From CAZABP01 sp964483245 (GTDB taxonomy: Bacteria > Planctomycetota > UBA1135 > UBA2386), in assembly GCA_964483245.1 (NCBI GenBank), contig CAZABP010000009.1:41689-105688 (forward strand): a stretch of 64,000 bases of DNA, given 5' to 3'. This document shows positions 26,455 through 35,654 of the stretch, one piece after another. The notes beneath the pieces are model-generated. The model did no database searches and was not told where the DNA came from. It saw only the letters and a list, made by a program, of their open reading frames with translations. How positions within the stretch are numbered: position 1 is the first letter of the stretch; each line of letters starts with the position of its first letter. A program made the position numbers and the translations under genes.

Positions 26455-27471
26455 TCACTCGAGGAACCGCCGCCGCCGCGCGATCAACACCTGCCACAGA
26501 TTGCGCAGGTGCGGCCCGAAGCAGCTCCGCTGCAGCCGCCAGATCCGCAGCCACGGGCCGCGGCGCCACGGCGCCAGCCGCCGCCGTTCGGCGAACACGA
26601 GCCGGCGTGCGCGGAACGCCCGCCAGCGGCCGGCCCAGATCAACCGGACGACCCTCCCGATCCCGGGCACCAACGCCAGCGGCAACACCGCGAGATGCGT
26701 CGCCAGGAACCACGGCAGGTTCAGCCACCAGACCTGCCAAGGCAGGTTGATCCACGCTGCCAGCGTGCTGTTGCGCAGCGAGCGGATCGTGAACTCGTGG
26801 TCGCGCACCTTGTCGATGCTGCGGCTGAGCCGGTGCCGCACCCGCGCCGCCGGCGCGTAGACACAGCGCCAGCCGAGCGCGACGGCGCGCAGCGACAGGT
26901 CGACGTCCTCGAAGTTGGCGAAGAAGTCGGTGCGGAACAGACCGACCTCGCGCAGCATCGCAGCGCGGTACAGCGCGGCGCCGCCACACACGCCGATCAA
27001 CTCCGCCGGCGCCGTCGCGGCCTCCGCCGGCCGCCCGCGGTCGCGCGGCAGGAAGTCACCGTTGCTGAGCGCGACGACGCCGGTGTTCTCGATCCGCGTC
27101 GGATCGTCGTGCAGCAACATGCAGCTCGCGACCGCACCGATCGCCGGATCCTGCCCGGCCGCCGCGACGAGACCCGCGATCCACCCGGGCTCCGCGACGG
27201 CGTCGTTGTTCAGCAGCACGATGTATTCGGCAGCGTCGCCGGCCAGCAGCTCGCGCAGCAGCACGTTGTGCCCTTCGGCGAAGCCGAGGTTCGTGTCGTT
27301 GCGGTGCACGCGGATCGCTGCGCCGAACTCGCGCGCCAACGCGTCTGCTTCGTCACCGGTCGACGCATTGTCGATCGCGACGATCGCGAGCCCGGGCCAG
27401 TCCTGTGCCAACAGCGAACGCACGGCATCGCGCGTGTCGGCGAGGCCGTTCCAGTTGAGCACCAGCGCCAC
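26455..27471 (-). CDS. Family 2 glycosyltransferase (rhamnosyltransferase-like)
   Basis: The 338-residue protein is a GT2 enzyme of the WcaA/rhamnosyltransferase type. It begins LVLNWNGLADTRDAVRSLL, has AIDNASTGDEADALA and NLGFAEGHN, and the DxD-like motif LLNNDAVAEPGW. A later GVCGGAALYRAAMLREVG and FFANFEDVDLSLRA complete the acceptor-side signature with the catalytic ED. The C-terminal 100 residues include a hydrophobic stretch (WFLATHLAVLPLALVPGIGR) that may associate with the membrane, and a basic tail. It probably adds a sugar to a cell-surface glycan. The start is a GTG at 27471. Confidence 0.88.
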   Translation of the reverse strand: MALVLNWNGLADTRDAVRSLLAQDWPGLAIVAIDNASTGDEADALAREFGAAIRVHRNDTNLGFAEGHNVLLRELLAGDAAEYIVLLNNDAVAEPGWIAGLVAAAGQDPAIGAVASCMLLHDDPTRIENTGVVALSNGDFLPRDRGRPAEAATAPAELIGVCGGAALYRAAMLREVGLFRTDFFANFEDVDLSLRAVALGWRCVYAPAARVRHRLSRSIDKVRDHEFTIRSLRNSTLAAWINLPWQVWWLNLPWFLATHLAVLPLALVPGIGRVVRLIWAGRWRAFRARRLVFAERRRLAPWRRGPWLRIWRLQRSCFGPHLRNLWQVLIARRRRFLE

Positions 27472-27560
27472 GACGCGCGGCGGCGGTGCAGGGTGCGGGC
27501 TGGTGTCGATCCCCGCAGGCTAGCGAAGCCCTCGCCGGATCCCGAACTGCGCGCTCGCAG

Positions 27561-27589
27561 TTGTGCCGGTTCCGCGCAGAGCCTAGCCT
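27561..27589 (+). promoter_or_regulatory. Putative promoter of the efflux operon
   Basis: TTGTGC (27561-27566) and TAGCCT (27584-27589) are separated by exactly 17 bases. The GTG start at 27598 lies 8 bases after the -10 element, so transcription would begin at or next to the start codon. No operator-like palindrome is obvious here. Confidence 0.5.
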
Positions 27590-27597
27590 CCCGCCCC

Positions 27598-28014
27598 GTG
27601 AGCCCGGGACTGCGCAGTGACCGCGTGCGCACAGGCGCGTTGCGCCTGCTGCTCGGGGTCATGCTGCTGTGGAGCCTGCTGCCGCTGCGCGGGCTCTCGG
27701 TGTGCTTCGGTGAGGACGGGCACTTCCGCTGTGCGCCGCGGTTGACCGCCGAGCTCGCCTGCCCGTGCGAGACGCACGCGCTCCCGGCGCCCGACGACGC
27801 GGCGCCGCACGGCCCGTGCGAGGATCTGGGGGTCGACCGGGCGGATGCGATCAGTGGGGATGGCGGTGCCCCGGCGGCGTGCGACTGGACCGTTGCGCCT
27901 CCGCCGCCGGCACCGGACCTGCGCATGCTGCCGGAGCGCGTCCACACGGCGCGGCTGTTCGGGCTGCCGCGGGTGTTGCCGCCGCCGCGGATTCCGCGGG
28001 TGCTTCGGCTCTGA
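27598..28014 (+). CDS. Small Cys-rich exported protein at the head of the efflux operon
   Basis: The 138-residue product starts VSPGLRSDRVRTGALRLLLG and continues into a hydrophobic signal or anchor (VMLLWSLLPLRG). The rest is exported and holds several Cys and His residues: LSVCFGEDGHFRCAP, ELACPCETHALP and HGPCEDLG. The C terminus is Pro- and Arg-rich. I do not recognise a named family, but small exported proteins with a C-x-G-x-D-G-H-like motif are familiar just upstream of heavy-metal RND operons, so a periplasmic metal-binding role is plausible. The GTG start was chosen because the signal begins there and a good promoter lies just upstream. The outer-membrane channel gene follows after 54 bases. 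Confidence 0.7.
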   Translation: MSPGLRSDRVRTGALRLLLGVMLLWSLLPLRGLSVCFGEDGHFRCAPRLTAELACPCETHALPAPDDAAPHGPCEDLGVDRADAISGDGGAPAACDWTVAPPPPAPDLRMLPERVHTARLFGLPRVLPPPRIPRVLRL

Positions 28015-28068
28015 GACGAACGCGCCGGCTCTGGCCGCTGCGTTGTCGTCTCCGTTCCGTCGCATCCG

Positions 28069-29445
28069 ATGTCCAACCGCCTGTTGCTGTCGCTGTCGCT
28101 GCTCGCCGCGTGCCGCGGCTATGAGCCGGCACCGCTCGACCCGCACGAGGTCTTCGCGACGGTCGAAGCGCGCCGCCACGCGCCCGACGAGGATCCGGAC
28201 CCAGCGCTGACGCACGCACGCCTGCAGCGCTGGTTGCACACGCACTCCCCGGAGCTGCAGAGCGCGGTCGCGGCTTACGCCACCGAGCTCGCGGTCGCCG
28301 GCATCGCAACCCCGTGGCCGAACCCGGTCCTCGACCTCGGCGTCGACTTCGCGTCCGGCCCGGCCGCGGTCGTCAACGAGACCGCCCCGCAGCTCGGCTT
28401 CGTCCTCAGCCTGCCGCTGAGCGGGCGCCTCGCGGCGACCGATGCGTGGAACCTCGCCCGCGCGGAGGCAGCGCGGCTGCGCGCGCTCGGACTGCTGCGG
28501 CACCTCGAGCTGGATCTGCGCGCGCGGACGGCGCTGCTGGGCTTCGCGCGCCGCGAGCTGTCGCTCGCCCAGGAGCTGGCGGAGAACGCCGAACAGACGC
28601 GCCGGCTCGCGGCGCGGCTCGTCGATGCCGGCGAGCTCGGCGCGATCGACCTCGGCACGTTCGAGCTGGCGGCGACGCGCGCGCAATCGGACGTGCTGGC
28701 GGCCGAAGTCGGAGTCGCCACGGCGACGTCGGCGCTGGCGGCACTGCTCGGGGTCGCCACCGAGCGGCTCGATGCGCCGCTGCCTCCGCCTCCTGCCTTG
28801 CACCCGGCACTCGCCGAGCTCGGGACGCTGCGCGCGCGGATGATCACGGAGCACGCCGGCCTCGCCCATCTGCGCGGCGAATACGAGATCGCCGAGCAGC
28901 GCCTGCGGCTCGAAGTCGCGCAGCAGTACCCGGACCTGACGCTCGGCGCGACCTATGGTGACGACGCCGGCGACGACAAGACGGTGCTCGGCCTGCGCGT
29001 CGGACTCGAGCTGCCGCTGTTCGATCGCAACCAGCAGGGGATCGCCGAGGCGGAACACCGCCGCGTGCAGGCACGGCTGGACTACGAGGGAGCAGCGACC
29101 ACCGCGCTAGCCGAACTCGAGCGGGCGCATCGCGTCGCTGCGATCGCGATGCGCCAGCGGCAGTGGCTTGCCGACACCGCGCTGCCGCAGGCCGAACGCA
29201 ACACCGAGCGTGCGCGCCAGGCGCTGACGACAGGTGCCTACGGTGCGCTGCGGCTCGCCGACGCGCAGCGGACCGAGCGTGAGCTGCGGCGCGAGCTGCT
29301 GATGGCGCAGCGCGCGGCGCTGCAGGCCTGGATCGATCTCGAGCGCGCGGTCGGTGTTCCGCTCGGCGAGGACGCGCCGGCCCAGCCGCCACCGGCGCTG
29401 CGCGCGCCAGCGGCAGAGAACCTTCGTGAACAGGAGCGTGGATGA
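28069..29445 (+). CDS. Outer-membrane channel of RND efflux system (TolC/CusC family)
   Basis: The 458-residue protein is an outer-membrane efflux protein. It begins MSNRLLLSLSLLAACRG, a lipoprotein signal with lipobox LAAC, so it is probably lipid-anchored. Two long repeats of alpha-helical hairpin and strand follow: ALQSAVAAYATELAVAGIATPWPNP, split by conserved NPVLDLGV, then a second set with QQYPDLTLGATYG and ELPLFDRNQQG, the latter being a family hallmark. It should form the trimeric channel that takes substrate from the adaptor encoded next. The stop codon overlaps the start of the adaptor gene (ATGA at 29442-29445). Confidence 0.9.
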   Translation: MSNRLLLSLSLLAACRGYEPAPLDPHEVFATVEARRHAPDEDPDPALTHARLQRWLHTHSPELQSAVAAYATELAVAGIATPWPNPVLDLGVDFASGPAAVVNETAPQLGFVLSLPLSGRLAATDAWNLARAEAARLRALGLLRHLELDLRARTALLGFARRELSLAQELAENAEQTRRLAARLVDAGELGAIDLGTFELAATRAQSDVLAAEVGVATATSALAALLGVATERLDAPLPPPPALHPALAELGTLRARMITEHAGLAHLRGEYEIAEQRLRLEVAQQYPDLTLGATYGDDAGDDKTVLGLRVGLELPLFDRNQQGIAEAEHRRVQARLDYEGAATTALAELERAHRVAAIAMRQRQWLADTALPQAERNTERARQALTTGAYGALRLADAQRTERELRRELLMAQRAALQAWIDLERAVGVPLGEDAPAQPPPALRAPAAENLREQERG

Positions 29446-31049
29446 ACCGTTTTGGATGGAGTTCGCTGGTTGCGGTCACGGCTGCAACGGCTGTCGGACT
29501 CGCGGCCGGTTGGTATGCGGGCCGCCAGACCGCTCCGGCCGCTGATCCGCACGCGCACCCCGAGCACGAGCATCCGGAAGGGGAGGTGCAGCTCGCGCCG
29601 GAAACGCTGCGTGCGCTCGGCGTGACGGTGGCGCCGGTCACTCCCGGTACGCACGCCGGGTCCATCGCGGTGCCGGCCATGGTCGTGGCACCGCCGCAGG
29701 CGCGGTTGCCGGTGCCGGCTCCGATCGGGGGGCGTGTGGAGCGGACCGACTGCGTGCTCGGCGCCGCAATCCGCGGTGGCGACGCGCTGGTCACGATCGT
29801 GCGCGAGCCGTTGCCGGTGCCGGAGCTGCGCGTCGCCGGCGAGGTCGTGCGGCCGGCGCAGGAGGAGCTGCACCAGATGGTCGTCGAGCTCCGCCGCGCG
29901 CAGAACGAGGTCGCGATCGCGCGCGCGGAGTACGAGCGCGTCGCGGCGAGCGAGACCGGCGGCGACGAACCGCCGCTGCTGCCGCGCCAGGTCGTGCTGC
30001 AGCGCCGCTACGAGCTGGAGCGGGCGGAGCGGTTGCTCGAGTCCGCGCGGCACGAGATGGAGCGGCACGGGATCGAAGCGGAGCAGATCGACGCGGTCGC
30101 GGCCGGGGCCGAGCTGCCGGCGTTCGAAGCCGAGCGCTGGCGCCGCGCGCTGGAGCGCAGCGGGTTGTTCGGCGCCGCGGCCCGCGAGCTGCTGCAGGCA
30201 CTGCCGGAGGAGCTGCGCACGCGCCCGCTGGCGGTTGCCGTCGCCGCCGAACTGGTCGCGACCAGCCTCGCCGGCCCGGACCTGGTCACGTGGTTGCGCG
30301 ACGACCCGGGTGCGGGCGCCGACTTCCTGGCGCTCGGCACGCTGCTGCAGCGCGGGCACTCGGTTGCGGACCTGCAGCGCATGCACGACCTCGGCGCGCT
30401 GGCGCCGGTGTTCACGCTGCGCGCGCCGGACGGGGAATACGACGTCGAAGCGATCCTGGTCTCACCGCTCGCGCAGGTCGAGGCCGGCCATCCACTCGTG
30501 GTCCTGGCCGATCCGCGGGAGCTGCTGCTCGAAGCGACGCCGGCCGGCGGCGATGCGGCGGCGTTGCTCGCGGCCTGGCAGCGTGGTGCCGAGTGCGTCG
30601 CGGAGCCTGCGTTCGCCGGTGGGGGACCGCGGCTCGCAGGGCTCCGGATCCTGCGCGTCCGCTCCGATGCGGAGCACGCGACGGTCGGGCTGCTCGCACT
30701 GCAGAACGAGCCTCTCCCTGCACCGTCGGGTGCCCAACGGAGCTGGCAGCTCCGGCCGGGCACGCGCTACGTGCTGCGGTTGCCGCACGCGCAGCACGAG
30801 CAGGTCGCGGTGCTGCCGGCCGCTGCCGTCGCGCGCGACGGCGTCGCCGACGTCGTGTTCCGCGAGACCGCGACCGGCCTGATGCGCGTGCCGGTCGAAG
30901 TCGTCACGCGTGACGGCGCGCAGGCGATCGTCGCGCTGCGCGAAGGGGCCGAACTGCGCGCCGGCGACCGGATCGCGCAGGCGGGTGCCTTCGGTCTGCT
31001 GCTCGCGCTGCGCGGCGGCGGCGAGGCCGGCCACCACCACGATCACTGA
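29442..31049 (+). CDS. Periplasmic adaptor of RND efflux system, His-rich ends
   Basis: This 535-residue membrane-fusion protein starts MNRFGWSSLVAVTAATAVGL, an uncleaved or cleaved N-terminal anchor. The barrel-sandwich (lipoyl-like) half motif is VPAPIGGRVERTDCVLGAAI, followed by a long helical hairpin (LRRAQNEVAIARAEYERVAAS) that is larger than in a typical CusB. A second barrel and membrane-proximal domain close the chain. The N terminus (HAHPEHEHPE) and C terminus (GHHHDH) are His-rich, which fits divalent metal handling. It links the outer-membrane channel and the RND pump encoded on either side. Its TGA is one base before the ATG of the pump gene. Confidence 0.88.
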   Translation: MNRFGWSSLVAVTAATAVGLAAGWYAGRQTAPAADPHAHPEHEHPEGEVQLAPETLRALGVTVAPVTPGTHAGSIAVPAMVVAPPQARLPVPAPIGGRVERTDCVLGAAIRGGDALVTIVREPLPVPELRVAGEVVRPAQEELHQMVVELRRAQNEVAIARAEYERVAASETGGDEPPLLPRQVVLQRRYELERAERLLESARHEMERHGIEAEQIDAVAAGAELPAFEAERWRRALERSGLFGAAARELLQALPEELRTRPLAVAVAAELVATSLAGPDLVTWLRDDPGAGADFLALGTLLQRGHSVADLQRMHDLGALAPVFTLRAPDGEYDVEAILVSPLAQVEAGHPLVVLADPRELLLEATPAGGDAAALLAAWQRGAECVAEPAFAGGGPRLAGLRILRVRSDAEHATVGLLALQNEPLPAPSGAQRSWQLRPGTRYVLRLPHAQHEQVAVLPAAAVARDGVADVVFRETATGLMRVPVEVVTRDGAQAIVALREGAELRAGDRIAQAGAFGLLLALRGGGEAGHHHDH

Positions 31050-31050
31050 G

Positions 31051-34000
31051 ATGCTCGAAGCGATCATCGCCGCCTCGCTGCGCAACCGGGCTGCCGTCCT
31101 GCTGCTCGCGGCGCTGATCGCGGTCATCGGCCTCGTGCGCGCGGTCTGGATGCCGATCGACGTGCTGCCGAGCCTGGACCGTCCGGTCGTGACGATCCTG
31201 GCCGATGCCCACGGCCTCGCCGCCGAGGACGTCGAGCGGATCGTCACGCGTCCGCTCGAACGCGCACTGCTCGGCGCGCCCGGCGTGCACCGCGTCCGCT
31301 CCATCAGCTCCAGCGGACTCGCGGTCGTCTACGTCGAGTTCGACTGGGGCACGGACCTGTATCTCGACCGGCAGATCGTGACGGAGAAGCTGCAGCTCGC
31401 GGCCGCCGAGCTGCCGCCCGGACTGCAACCGGAGCTGGCGCCGGTCAGCAGCATCATGGGGCAGGTGCAGCTGGTCGGGCTGCGCAGTCCGGATGGTGCG
31501 ATCGACGGCGCCGCACTGCGCCGCCTCGTGGACCGGGATCTGCGGCCGCGGCTGCTCTCGCTGCCAGGAGTCGCGCAGGTCGTCGCGATCGGCGGCGCGC
31601 CGAGCGAGCTGCAGGTCGTCGTCGACGCGGAACGCATGCAGGCCTGCGACGTCACGCTGCCGCAGATCGCTGCGGCGGTCGAGCAGGCGAACCTGGACGT
31701 GACGGGTGGCTTGGTGCCGGCCGGTCCTCGCGCGCTGGCAGTCCGCGTGCCGGGCCGGCTGCGGACTCCGGAGGAACTCGCGTCCGCCGTGGTGCGCGCC
31801 GACACGGCGCCGCCGGTCCGGCTGCAGGACGTCGCCGACGTGCAGCTCGGACCGGCGTTGATCCGTGTCGGCGCCGCGGGAATCGATGGGGGGCCGGGCG
31901 TCATCGTCGCGATCACCAAGCAGGTCGGTTCCGACACGATCGCGCTGACGGACCACGTCGATGCCGAACTGGCGCGCTTCCAGGCCGAGGTCGGGCCCGG
32001 CATCGAGGTCATCGACGAACTGTTCCGCCAGGCCGACTTCATCGACCGCGCGATCGAGAACGTCCTCGCCGCAGTGCGCGACGGCGCGCTGCTGGTCGTG
32101 TTGATCCTGTTCCTGTTCCTGTTCGAGCTGCGCACGACGCTGATCACGCTGACCGCGATGCCGCTGTCGATCGCGGCCACGGCGCTCGTGTTCGCCGCGT
32201 TCGGGATGTCGATCAACACGATGACGCTCGGCGGGCTCGCCGTCGCGATCGGGATGCTGGTCGACGACGCGATCGTCGACGTCGAGAACGTCTGGCGGCG
32301 CCTGCACGAGAACGCGGCCCGTGCCGAACCGCGGCCGGCGCGCGAGATCGTCTATGCGGCGTCGTGCGAGGTCCGCCGGCCGGTGCTGTACGGCACGCTG
32401 CTGGTGACGGTCGTCTACCTGCCACTGTTCTTCCTGACCGGACTCGAAGGGCGGCTGTTCACGCCGATCGGCGTCGCCTACGTCGTCAGCGTCGCGGCGT
32501 CGCTGCTGGTCGCCCTGACCGTGACGCCGGTCCTGTGCCTGTTGCTGCTCGGCCGCGCGGCGCAGCGACCCGGCGAATACGGCAATCGCTTCGTCGGTTG
32601 GCTGAAGCGGCGCGCGCGGCCGGTCCTGCAACTGTCGGTCGACCAGCCGCTGGCCTGCCTCGCCGGCGCGGTGGTCCTCGTCGCGGCGTCCGCGCTGGTC
32701 CTGTCGACGCGCGGCTCGTCATTCCTGCCGGAGTTCGACGAAGGTTCGGCGCAGGTCAATCTGTTCCTGCCGCCCGGCACGAGCCTCGAGACCGCCGACG
32801 CGATCGGCCAACGGCAGGAACAGGTGTTGCGCGACATCCGCGGGATCCGGCACGTCGCGCGGCGGACCGGGCGTGCCGAGGGGGACGAGCACGTGATGCC
32901 GGTCGAGACCATCGAGACGATCGTGACGTTCGATCCGGAGCAGCCGCGACCGCGCGAAGAGCTGGTCGAGGAGATCCGCGCACGGATGGCGTTCTGGTTC
33001 CCCGGCGTCGCGACGGCGACCGAGCAGCCGCTGGCGCACCTGCTGAGCCATCTGCTGTCCGGCGTCGCGGCGCAGGTCGCGATCAAGATCGAAGGCCCGG
33101 ACCTCGTGCGGCTGCGCGAGCTCGCGGCGCAGGTCTCGACGGCAGTCGCGCCGGTCGCGGGCGTGCGCGATCTCGTCGTCGAGCCGCAGGTCGCCGTCGA
33201 AGCGATCGACGTGGTGCCGGACCGTGCGGCGCTCGCGCGGCTCGGGATCCCGGTCGCGCAGCTCGGGGCGACCGCGGAGCTGGCGCTCGGTGGCCGGGAG
33301 ACCGGGCGGTTCCAGGACGGCGAGCTGACGGTGCCAGTGCGCGTGCTGCTCGAGGCGCCGGACCGGGCCGACGCAACGGCGATCGGCCGGCTGCAGCTCG
33401 AGACCGCCGATGGCACGCGCGTGCGGATCGCCGACGTCGCCGACGTGCGGACCGGGATCGCCGATCACGAAGTGCGCCGCGAGAACGGGCGCCGGCGCAT
33501 CGTCGTGCAGCACAACGTCGGCGGGCGCTCGCTCGGCGAGGTCGTCGCCGACGTCGAGCGCGTGCTCGCGCCGATCCGCGGTTCGCTGACCGGCAGCCCC
33601 GGCTACTCGATCCGGCTCGCCGGCCAGTTCGAAGCGCAGCAGCAGGCCGAGCGGACGATCCTCGGGCTCGGCCTCGTCGCGCTGCTCGCGATGTTCGCCG
33701 TGCTGCAGGCGCACTTCCGCTCGTTCGGGCTGGCTGCGATCCTGCTGCTGACGCGGCCGTTCGCGCTGGTCGGCTCCGTCCTGCTCGTCGTGCTGACCGG
33801 TCAGGTGATCTCGGTGGCGACCTGGATCGGTTTCATCGCTCTGCTCGGGATCGCCGCGCGCAACGGCGTGCTGCTGTTCGACCACTACCTGCACCTGCTG
33901 CGCGAGGAGCGCGAAGGGTTCGACGCGCGGATGGTCGTGCGCGGCAGCCTGGAGCGGCTGGTGCCGGTGTTGATGACGGCGCTGACCAGCGGTGCCGGGC

Positions 34001-34212
34001 TCGTCCCGATCCTGTGGGCCGGCCATCAGCCCGGCCGCGAGCTGCTGTATCCGATCGCGACCGTCGTCGTCGGCGGGCTCGTGACCGGAACGCTGCTCGA
34101 CTACCTGGTGACGCCAGGCCTCTTCCTGCGCTTCGGCCGTGCCGCTGCACTGCGGTCGGTCGGCGAAGCGGCGATCCGCCGCACGGACTCGGCCAGCAGC
34201 GCGACGCCGTAA
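31051..34212 (+). CDS. RND efflux pump, inner-membrane subunit (CusA/CzcA-like)
   Basis: The 1053-residue protein has the RND architecture of twelve membrane helices and two large periplasmic loops. The first helix is RNRAAVLLLAALIAVIGLVRA; helices 4-6 include MTLGGLAVAIGMLVDDAIVD; the last helices end WIGFIALLGIAARNGVLLFD and LLDYLVTPGLFLRF. Operon context (Cys-rich protein, channel and His-rich adaptor) suggests metal efflux. The helix-4 motif, however, reads AIGMLVDDAIVDVEN where metal pumps such as CzcA have DFGLIVDGAVVIVEN, so the first relay aspartate is Ala and an extra Asp follows the second. Substrate is therefore uncertain. Its last 112 bases overlap the convergent aminopeptidase gene. 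Confidence 0.9.
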   Translation: MLEAIIAASLRNRAAVLLLAALIAVIGLVRAVWMPIDVLPSLDRPVVTILADAHGLAAEDVERIVTRPLERALLGAPGVHRVRSISSSGLAVVYVEFDWGTDLYLDRQIVTEKLQLAAAELPPGLQPELAPVSSIMGQVQLVGLRSPDGAIDGAALRRLVDRDLRPRLLSLPGVAQVVAIGGAPSELQVVVDAERMQACDVTLPQIAAAVEQANLDVTGGLVPAGPRALAVRVPGRLRTPEELASAVVRADTAPPVRLQDVADVQLGPALIRVGAAGIDGGPGVIVAITKQVGSDTIALTDHVDAELARFQAEVGPGIEVIDELFRQADFIDRAIENVLAAVRDGALLVVLILFLFLFELRTTLITLTAMPLSIAATALVFAAFGMSINTMTLGGLAVAIGMLVDDAIVDVENVWRRLHENAARAEPRPAREIVYAASCEVRRPVLYGTLLVTVVYLPLFFLTGLEGRLFTPIGVAYVVSVAASLLVALTVTPVLCLLLLGRAAQRPGEYGNRFVGWLKRRARPVLQLSVDQPLACLAGAVVLVAASALVLSTRGSSFLPEFDEGSAQVNLFLPPGTSLETADAIGQRQEQVLRDIRGIRHVARRTGRAEGDEHVMPVETIETIVTFDPEQPRPREELVEEIRARMAFWFPGVATATEQPLAHLLSHLLSGVAAQVAIKIEGPDLVRLRELAAQVSTAVAPVAGVRDLVVEPQVAVEAIDVVPDRAALARLGIPVAQLGATAELALGGRETGRFQDGELTVPVRVLLEAPDRADATAIGRLQLETADGTRVRIADVADVRTGIADHEVRRENGRRRIVVQHNVGGRSLGEVVADVERVLAPIRGSLTGSPGYSIRLAGQFEAQQQAERTILGLGLVALLAMFAVLQAHFRSFGLAAILLLTRPFALVGSVLLVVLTGQVISVATWIGFIALLGIAARNGVLLFDHYLHLLREEREGFDARMVVRGSLERLVPVLMTALTSGAGLVPILWAGHQPGRELLYPIATVVVGGLVTGTLLDYLVTPGLFLRFGRAAALRSVGEAAIRRTDSASSATP

Positions 34213-35627
34213 CCGGTGCCGCGGTCGTGGCGGAATGCCGGCCCGGCGAGGTCCACGTGCGCCCACCGCACGTTGGTGCCATCGAGATGCCAGTGGATGA
34301 ACGCCGCCGCACAGCTCGACTGGGCATTGCTGCGATCCTTGACCGAGTTCCGCATGTCCGCGAGCGGGCTGTGGAACTCGCCGCGGTGGAACTCCGGGGC
34401 GTACGGCAGCGGGTGCACCAGGTCTCCGCTCGCGCGGCCGGCCTCGACCAGGATCCGCTCCAGCTCGTCGTCGTCGGTGACGACCGCGGCGTGCAACAGC
34501 CCGGTCGAGACCATCTGCGCGCCGGTCAACGTCGCGGCGTCCAACACGATCGCTGCGTCGAGCTCACGCGCCGCGTAGCTGACGGCGTCGCCGAGCACGA
34601 GCCGTCCTTCGGCGTCGGTGTTGTTGATCTCGACGGTCAGGCCGGAGTGCATCGTCAGCACGTCGTCCGGCTTGTAGGCGGCCGGGCCGATCGCGTTCTC
34701 GGCGATCGCGAGCAGCAACGTCAGGCGATGGCGCGGGCGCTCGGCGGCGAGCAGACGGAACGCGCCGAGCGCTGCCGCGGCGCCGCCCATGTCCGACTTC
34801 ATCCCCTCCATCATCCCGCGGGCCTTCAGGTGCAGCCCGCCGGTGTCGTAGGTCAGGCCCTTGCCGACCAGAGCGATGTGCGGGCCGCGCGCCGAGGCCG
34901 GTCTCCACTCGGCGATCAGCAGGCGTGGCGGGGAGTCCGCGCAGCGGCCGACGGCGTGGATTGCGCGCAGTCCGGCGCGCAGCAGAGCGGGGCCGGTGAT
35001 CTCGCGGATCCGCACACCGCGCAGGCCGCGTAGCTGGTGGCGCGCGGCGCCGGCCAGCGCAGCCGGGTGCAGGTCGCTCGGCGGCATGTCGACCAGGGCC
35101 GCGGCGTCGCGGACTGCGTCCGCCAGCCGCGCGTGCACGGCGTCGAGTGCGAGCTGCTTGCCGTCCGGCCCGAGCGCTGCGAGCCGCAGCGTGTTCTTGC
35201 GGCGCTCGTTGCTGCGCGCGCTGTAGGTCGGCAACGTGCGTGCGACCGCGGCGAGTGCGGCCGGGAGATGCGCGGCGTCATCGAGCAGCAGCAGCACGCC
35301 GGCCGACTTGCGCCCCGACAGCTTCGCCTGCGCGCTCAGCGCGCGGATGCTCTCGGCGCGGGAAGGTGCGTTGTGGCGCGAGACGCGATCCGGCAGCAGT
35401 CCGACCGCGACGCGCGCCGGCTTCGTCCCGGTCAGCGACTCGGCCAGCGTCCCGAGGCGACCCGGCTCGAGATCACGCACCAGCTCGGCCAGCACGCGCT
35501 GCACGGCGGGGGGGAGCGGCGCGAACGCCTTCGGCTTGCGCGCACGCGCCGCCGGCACCAACAGCAACAGGAACTCACTGCGCGCGATCAGGTCGCGGAT
35601 GGAGGACTTCAGCTCGAGCTCGGTCAC
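34101..35627 (-). CDS. pepA: Leucyl aminopeptidase, M17 family
   Basis: The 508-residue protein is an M17 cytosol aminopeptidase that removes N-terminal residues using two metal ions. All key residues can be placed: Lys256 in LVGKGLTYD, Asp261, Lys268, Asp279 in SDMGGAAA, and Asp338/Glu340/Arg342 in NNTDAEGRL. They sit at a constant offset of 14 from those of E. coli PepA. The N domain (1-150) is diverged, as usual. The start is a GTG at 35627; a CATACT hexamer 8 bases upstream may be its -10 element. After the natural end of the family (GTGYGVALLAESV) there is a basic tail KRRKRPGVTR, which lies in the stretch that overlaps the efflux pump gene. Confidence 0.95.
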   Translation of the reverse strand: MTELELKSSIRDLIARSEFLLLLVPAARARKPKAFAPLPPAVQRVLAELVRDLEPGRLGTLAESLTGTKPARVAVGLLPDRVSRHNAPSRAESIRALSAQAKLSGRKSAGVLLLLDDAAHLPAALAAVARTLPTYSARSNERRKNTLRLAALGPDGKQLALDAVHARLADAVRDAAALVDMPPSDLHPAALAGAARHQLRGLRGVRIREITGPALLRAGLRAIHAVGRCADSPPRLLIAEWRPASARGPHIALVGKGLTYDTGGLHLKARGMMEGMKSDMGGAAAALGAFRLLAAERPRHRLTLLLAIAENAIGPAAYKPDDVLTMHSGLTVEINNTDAEGRLVLGDAVSYAARELDAAIVLDAATLTGAQMVSTGLLHAAVVTDDDELERILVEAGRASGDLVHPLPYAPEFHRGEFHSPLADMRNSVKDRSNAQSSCAAAFIHWHLDGTNVRWAHVDLAGPAFRHDRGTGYGVALLAESVRRIAASPTDRSAAARPKRRKRPGVTR

Positions 35628-35654
35628 GCCGGCGCAGTATGCCGGCCGCAGTGC

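Noticed and set aside
26440..26460. Terminator between the two convergent glycosyltransferase genes
   Set aside because: Only ten bases separate the genes and no hairpin with a T run is visible; no convincing intrinsic terminator was seen elsewhere in the window either.
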